Shown here in pieces: positions 59,080 through 64,000 of a stretch of DNA of 64,000 bases. A model generated the notes under the pieces. It searched no databases. It was given only the letters and a program-made list of their open reading frames with translations, and was not told where the DNA came from. A program made the translations under genes and the position numbers. The stretch covers positions 96,794,260 to 96,858,259 of the forward strand of contig OX328125.1 in the NCBI GenBank assembly GCA_946811695.1. Reading direction: 5' to 3'. The stretch comes from Gonocerus acuteangulatus (Eukaryota > Arthropoda > Insecta > Hemiptera > Coreidae). Position 1 is the stretch's first letter. Each line of letters opens with the position of its first letter.

Positions 59080-59290
59080 GTTTTGTTGTTAACCGTTTTC
59101 TTCCTGTTTTTGTGTGATATGAATGTTTCCTTTATTTTTCTTTTCGTCAAGTTTCTTTCCTTTTCTATGATTTCCACATTTGTGAAGTCGAATATTATAT
59201 TTTATAGAATGGTTAGACAGAGCAATTTTATTATCCTCATCATCCACATATTTTACGCGTTCTTTTATTCTCTTTATAATTAACTGTGAC
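59080..59290 (-). pseudogene. Damaged GIY-YIG domain of the PLE
   Basis: Beyond the stop at 59301 the minus strand still reads KRIKERVKYVDDEDNKIALS then NHSIKYNI and, in another frame, elements like HITQKQEENG. It aligns with LKNRIKQHAKNIDE...TALTDHTF of the PLE at 11309-12230. The YIG segment between CTDCN and RIKE is deleted, so the nuclease cannot be functional. Confidence 0.65.
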
Positions 59291-59300
59291 GAATATAAAT

Positions 59301-60839
59301 CTAGTTACAATCCGTGCAACTAATTTTATAAATATTATATTTGGTATCCTTTGTAGTTATCCGGTCTTTTATTCTAGTGTACCTATTTTTTACTTTGTTG
59401 CTATAACACCATGTAATATTATATTTGGTATCCTTTGGTGTTATCCGGTCTTTTATTCTAGTGTACCTATTTTTTACTTTGTTGCTATAACACCATGTAA
59501 TATTATATTTGGTATCCTTTGGTGTTATCCGGTCTTTTATTCTAGTGTACCTATCTTTTACTTTGTTGCTATAACACCATGTAATATTATATTTGGTATC
59601 CTTTGGTGTTATCCGGTCTTTTATTCTAGTGTACCTATCTTTTACTTTGTTGCTATAACACCATGTAATATTATATTTGGTATCCTTTGGTGTTATCCGG
59701 TCTTTTATTCTAGTGTACCTATTTTTTACTTTGTTGCTATAACTCCATGTAATATTATATTTGGTATCCTTTGGTGTTATCCGGTCTTTTATTCTAGTGT
59801 ACCTATTTTTTACTTTGTTGCTATAACTCCATGTAATTTTATAAATATTATATTTGGTATCCTTTGGTGTTATCCGGTCTTTTATTCTAGCGTACCTATT
59901 TTTTAATTTGTTGCTATAACTCCATGTAATTTTATAAATATTATATTTGGTATCCTTTGGTGTTATCCGGTCTTTTATTCTAGCGTACCTATTTTTTACT
60001 TTGTTGCTATAACTCCATGTAATATTATATTTGGTATCCTTTGGTGTTATCCGGTCTTTTATTCTAGTGTACCTATTTTTTACTTTGTTGCTATAACACC
60101 ATGTAATATTATATTTGGTATCCTTTGGTGTTATCCGGTCTTTTATTCTAGTGTACCTATTTTTTACTTTGTTGCTATAACACCATGTAATATTATATTT
60201 GGTATCCTTTGGTGTTATCCGGTCTTTTATTCTAGTGTACCTATCTTTTACTTTGTTGCTATAACACCATGTAATATTATATTTGGTATCCTTTGGTGTT
60301 ATCCGGTCTTTTATTCTAGTGTACCTATTTTTTACTTTGTTGCTATAACTCCATGTAATTTTATAAATATTATATTTGGTATCCTTTGGTGTTATCCGGT
60401 CTTTTATTCTAGTGTACCTAATTTTTACTTTGTTGCTATAACACCATGTAATATTATATTTGGTATCCTTTGGTGTTATCCGGTCTTTTATTCTAGTGTA
60501 CCTATTTTTTACTTTGTTGCTATAACTCCATGTAATTTTATAAATATTATATTTGGTATCCTTTGGTGTTATCCGGTCTTTTATTCTAGCGTACCTATTT
60601 TTTAATTTGTTGCTATAACTCCATGTAATTTTATAAATATTATATTTGGTATCCTTTGGTGTTATCCGGTCTTTTATTCTAGCGTACCTATTTTTTAATT
60701 TGTTGCTATAACTCCATGTAATTTTTCCCACCTCCTTGTAAATACCTTTTATTTTATTCGATAAAACAGGATCGTAGTTAAATTTATAAAACTTTTGTCC
60801 ATCTAATTTAGAATTTTTAAAGGAGCTGTCATTAGTCAT
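59301..60839 (-). pseudogene. PLE protein with 16 in-frame linker repeats
   Basis: A 512-codon minus-strand frame. Residues 17-39 (FYKFNYDPVLSNKIKGIYKE...) align with FYSFDFHPAIANRMKLICNG of the PLE at 11.3 kb. From residue 40 comes ITWSYSNKLKNRYARIKDRI plus TPKDTKYN with or without IYK, 16 times, then ISCTDCN and a stop where GIY-YIG should begin. The 11.3-kb PLE has exactly one 31-residue equivalent (ISWKYNNK...KYNVYK). Ten units have 28 residues and six have 31; 16 x 84 + 6 x 9 = 1398 bp, matching the coordinates. No stop arises in 1.4 kb although other parts of the element are decayed. The opposing strand is also open (59286-59906), a consequence of unit length divisible by three. Whether any protein is made is unknown. 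Confidence 0.75.
59325..60722. repeat. 84/93-bp tandem array inside the PLE ORF
   Basis: Sixteen units, all multiples of 3 bp. The 93-bp type carries a further 9 bp (coding IYK) flanked by ATT microhomology; the 84-bp type lacks it. Variants (S/C after ITW, L/V, A/T, N/D/I) recur in order, hinting at a larger multi-unit repeat: units 9-16 partly mirror the order of units 1-8. Confidence 0.95.
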
Positions 60840-60906
60840 TGTCCGTTGTTCAAAAATATGGTAGTTTTTTATGTTTGTTATAGTCAGTATTTTCCCTGGC
60901 CATTGT

Positions 60907-61060
60907 ACAGGAAGTTTTGCCCTAATACAATTAGGCTGTAAGTTTTTAGTTTATTGAGTTTTATGGCTCCTGAAGAGGCACCTGAGGTGTGAAACATGTA
61001 GAGCAGGAATAAATGAATTGACTTTGTTACTTCTTTTTTATTGACCTTCCGCCCGAAAAA
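60907..61060 (+). repeat. PLE terminal repeat, right
   Basis: Contains 'ctaatacaattaggctgtaa', a hammerhead motif and 'ttattgaccttccgcc'. The inverse of the left repeat. Confidence 0.85.
60966..61004 (+). ncRNA. Hammerhead ribozyme motif (right terminal repeat)
   Basis: Stem I GCTC (60966-60969) with GAGC (61001-61004). CTGAAGA at 60970-60976. Stem II GCACC/GGTGT with loop TGA. GAAA at 60991-60994, then minimal stem III AC-AT-GT and A17, predicting cleavage after 61000. All core nucleotides are present. Confidence 0.8.
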
Positions 61061-61483
61061 TATTGGATTTAAGAAGATTGAGTCACTATAAAATATAAAT
61101 TGAAATAATTCATTAATTTATTCTAGTAATTTAGTTTCAATTTGTCAGGGTCTTCCTCTTTTAACAGTTTAAAAGTAAGAATGAAGAAGCTGGGGAAAAT
61201 AGCTAAACCAAAATAATGGAACCTTTTTCCATACTATAAGTTCTAAATACTCCAAAATAACAGCTGTTATACATATTCCATAACTAAAGAGGAGATACAA
61301 AGCTCTTACCTCTGTTGCACCTTACCAGCTGTCTGTTCTTCGCCATAATGGTCACATATAGCCTGATCAGAAAGACGAAAAAGTGCAACACCGCATGCGC
61401 AAAACTTTGAGGGAAATACTCCCGACCGTTCCGCCATTTGCAAATTCTCAGTTGAAGGAACAATACGATACGTGAAACACTAT
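61061..61483. other. Noncoding; small promoter-like patch
   Basis: 61385-61440 contains CCGCATGCGCAAAA and GTTCCGCCATTTG, resembling NRF-1 and YY1-type motifs. No exon is visible and the patch may belong to a repeat. Confidence 0.3.
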
Positions 61484-62471
61484 GAAAAATCCTACTCGGA
61501 GGAACTGCATCATTTTAGCCCGTTAACGCTCATATCACTTCTTCCATCAGTAAAGGAATAGTAGCAGTTATTGGTAAGTTTTGATCTTTCGTGAAAAATG
61601 TAAAATGATTTTTGGCGCGACAACAGAAAACTGACAGTATCATAGGAGCGGAAATTACTGCAGCCTATTTCTCAACTTTCGGTCTTGGAAAACTCTATTA
61701 CCAATATATTTCTAATTTTCTTTCCGTGTTTTACTAAAATATACACTTTGCATACTAAAAATCTGTTTTATTGTAATATACATTATCCAACTATAACCAA
61801 TTAAAAAATAACAAGGAATAAAAACAGACAAAAAGAACAGTTCGAATAAGAAAAATCAATTACTTTAATGTTTTAAGCACTTATTTCTCCATTGACATCG
61901 CCTAATCAAAACATTCATCTGAACCTTTTTTGTAGAGCATTTAGTAAGCTTTCTAATGGTATTCTTTCGTTTACCAAGATTCTCAACCTTTTTCGAGATA
62001 TTAAGGAAAATATACAAAGTTACCAAAACTTTTTAAGTCTGTTAATAAAATATTTTATTCTAACCCTTCCTTAACTCCAAACGTAACCAAAATTTCAACA
62101 TATTAGTTTTGATGAAAGTAGAACATGCAGAAAATGTTTCAATTGAATCCCATGATTCTAAGTACCCAAACCAAAAACGGTATTCAAAAAATATTTTTCC
62201 AATTTTCTCGAAAACGGTTAAAGCTATCGCCTTGAAAATGGTTTCATTCGTTTTCCTAGCCCAGGAATCATATAAAACGAGTACTTGGAAGCTTATGAAC
62301 TCAAAAACGTAAGCGTTACGATTTTTTTTGCGCGAATTTCGCCCCAAACGCCATCTTCCAGTAGGCGGATTTTGCTGGTTAACGAACTTGACCTTTCAAA
62401 TTGGACGAAGGATTTTTGTACCAAATTTCATCAAAATCGGACCATTCGTCTTCTATCTAGAGAGCGAACAG

Positions 62472-62568
<97 letters not shown>

Positions 62569-62706
62569 AATTTGAACCACCGTTATTTTCGGTCTCTTGG
62601 GGTTCTGAAATGCGAAATCTTCTAGTCGGCACTTCCGGATTGTTTCATTGTATCAACCCTATAAGCGGGGTTCCTCCCTATGGGGGAGGGAGGAACCGCG
62701 CTAAAA
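61484..62706 (+). mobile_element. Helentron-like family 2, copy B
   Basis: Starts AAAAATCCTACTCGGAGGAA then CTGCATCATTTTAGCC, a diverged version of copy A's start. Has one copy of the segment duplicated in A, (AT)n at 62476-62567, and ends with an intact hairpin (62664-62700) plus GCGCTAAAA. 1.22 kb. Confidence 0.7.
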
Positions 62707-62799
62707 AACAACAAAAAATTAGAAAGTGGGCTAAACAGATATAAAACCTCGTTCAAATGATCGATACTAACACTTACGACGTTTAAAGCATAAAACTTG

Positions 62800-63480
62800 T
62801 AGTAACGGAAATTACTCAGTCTGCCTCTTCAACTTCTGCTCGGAAAGATCTATGACAAACAACCAAACATTCGTTCTCTTTTTGAGTATCCTATTTTACT
62901 GGCAAATTTATGTTACTGCTTTAGACAACGACCAATAAAATTCTGAGGGAAAAGAACTGGTCAATGCAAAGAAACAAACACTTTCGACGCTTTATGTACT
63001 TATTACGCCGCCTGACATCGTCCCATCGAAAATGTCTATAGAACCGTTTTGATAGAAAATTGAGTAAGCTTTCGAATGGGTTCTGTCGACTTACCACGAT
63101 TTTCTAATCAAAATATACGGAATTCATAAAAATGCTCTTATCTGTTTATAAATTTATTTTTTTGTGAAACTTCCTCAACTCCAAACATAACGAAAATTGA
63201 ATTACCTTATTAACAGCTAGAAAAAGTTTCAAATGAATCCATCGTTGAAGTACCCAAACCAAAAATTAGTTAGAAGTAATAGTTTTATCCACTTTTCTCG
63301 AAACGTTTACAGATGAATGGTTTCATTCCTTTCCCTACGTTAGAGAATCTAAAAAAAGTGTACCTGGAAGCTTGCAGGCGGCTAGCCATTAGCGAAACGA
63401 TTTTCGTGCGCAACCATAAAACCGTATTCCAGTAGTCGAATTCTGCTGGTTTAGTAACTTGACCGTTTAAATTAGAGATA
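62800..63480 (+). mobile_element. Helentron-like family 2, copy E (diverged)
   Basis: 'aacggaaattactcagtctg', 'cgtttt.atagaaaattgag', 'taagctttcgaatgg', 'aaaagtgtacctggaagc' and 'ctggtttagtaacttgacc' follow the order of copy B. No 3' hairpin. It directly follows copy B, so two insertions are adjacent. Confidence 0.6.
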
Positions 63481-63599
63481 TAAAATAGACATAAGCATTA
63501 TTGTTCCAAATTTTTATTATTATTAAGTGACCGCCACTATGGCGACTTCACTCTTCCCAGGTGGTACCTGTATGGTCCAATGAACCAGTATTGTGATTA

Positions 63600-64000
63600 G
63601 AAATTTGATTCACTTATAAACAGAGGTGTGGAAATGTCTGTAATATGCCAGAAAGCCAATGGTTCTTCAGCAGATGTCTTCAAAAGAGATTGTATAGTTT
63701 ATTGTTGTGTAAGTAGGAGAATATTGTGTTTATGTACTGGCTGCTGTCCATCAACAATTCGTCCATGTCTTGTGGAATATTTAGTTTGTGTCGTCTTCTG
63801 CATTCTGTGTTTTACGGTAAAGTCTCTATTCCATATATTACAGGTTGGTTTGTTAAGTCCTGTCATGAGACATTCGCGTTTTAGTCTTGTGTGACCAATT
63901 CGTAGTCGAGCAAGGACAACTTCTTCTCGTCTGTTGTCACGAATGCTGGATGTCCACTCCTGAATAGTAGTTTTGATTGTACGTAATTTATTGTCGGTTA
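63600..64000 (-). pseudogene. Non-LTR retrotransposon RNase H-proximal tail
   Basis: The minus strand from the window edge reads KLRTIKTTIQEWTSSIRDNR, REEVVLARLRIGHTRLKREC and LMTGLNKPTCNIWNRDFTVK. This matches the end of the RNase H domain and the following zinc-binding motif in I/jockey-type elements ('REE.vLaRLRiGHTrlTH.yLm..e..P.C..C...ltVkHIL'). TH is RE here, and CNIC has become CNIW. The element may continue beyond 64000. The plus-strand frame 63628-63894 is its shadow. Confidence 0.75.

Larger units (their letters stand above)
58719..61060 (-). mobile_element. Penelope-like element with inverted terminal repeats and amplified linker
   Basis: Terminal repeats at 58719-58877 (minus) and 60907-61060 (plus) are inverted copies, each with a hammerhead motif. 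Between them a minus-strand frame encodes PLE sequence with a 16-unit tandem array (59325-60722), followed by a damaged GIY-YIG domain (59080-59290). No RT domain is present, so the copy is internally truncated at its 5' side. 'ttcaataaaaaagaa' lies just inside both ends. Confidence 0.8.

Noticed and set aside
59286..59906. 206-codon plus-strand frame with hydrophobic repeats (IIFGILWCYPVFYSS)
   Set aside because: It is the antisense of the PLE linker array. Unit lengths divisible by three keep both strands open.

Overview
The window looks like repeat-dense DNA from a metazoan nuclear genome, most plausibly an arthropod. The reasons are AT-rich sequence, many (AT)n tracts, tRNA- and 5S-headed SINEs, Penelope-like elements (PLEs), an R2-lineage retrotransposon, jockey/RTE-type fragments, Tc1/piggyBac/hAT-type DNA transposons and Helentron-like non-autonomous repeats. 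I found no convincing intact host gene. Almost every recognisable protein is a piece of a transposable element, and most carry stops, frameshifts or truncations. The organism call is inference; no rRNA or host marker is available.

Layout. 0-9 kb: degenerate satellite, two SINE copies, an 11 x 48 bp minisatellite, (AT)n tracts and one small CpG-rich island. 9-18 kb: a TIR repeat, a 5'-truncated PLE with a GIY-YIG domain flanked by two almost identical ~0.5 kb direct repeats, and a broken R2-like element (14.4-17.6 kb). 18-30 kb: SINEs, a jockey fragment inside a TIR element, a 5S-derived SINE abutting a long-inverted-repeat element that holds a Helentron-like insertion, and a ~4 kb TIR-bounded region with a 2.8 kb Helentron-like insertion and a Myb/SANT-like remnant. 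30-45 kb: Helitron- or retroposon-like repeats next to (AT)n, RT remnants, a Tc1 transposase with one nonsense codon, a piggyBac scrap and more SINEs. 45-58 kb: a 71-bp minisatellite, four further Helentron-like copies, a hAT-type MITE with an 8-bp duplication, and a palindromic PLE terminal-repeat pair. 58-64 kb: a PLE with inverted terminal repeats whose reading frame contains 16 in-frame copies of a 28/31-residue segment, then more Helentron-like copies and a non-LTR tail.

How the parts relate. Three systems stand out. (1) PLEs: hammerhead ribozyme motifs can be read in the terminal repeats of several copies, and one copy has amplified the linker just before its GIY-YIG nuclease. (2) Two otherwise unrelated repeat families share a 5' leader and each carries its own subterminal inverted repeat plus a 3' hairpin ending GCTAAAA, the architecture known for non-autonomous Helentrons. 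(3) tRNA-headed and 5S-headed SINEs share a central block. Nesting gives relative ages: Helentron-like inserts are younger than the TIR elements that hold them.
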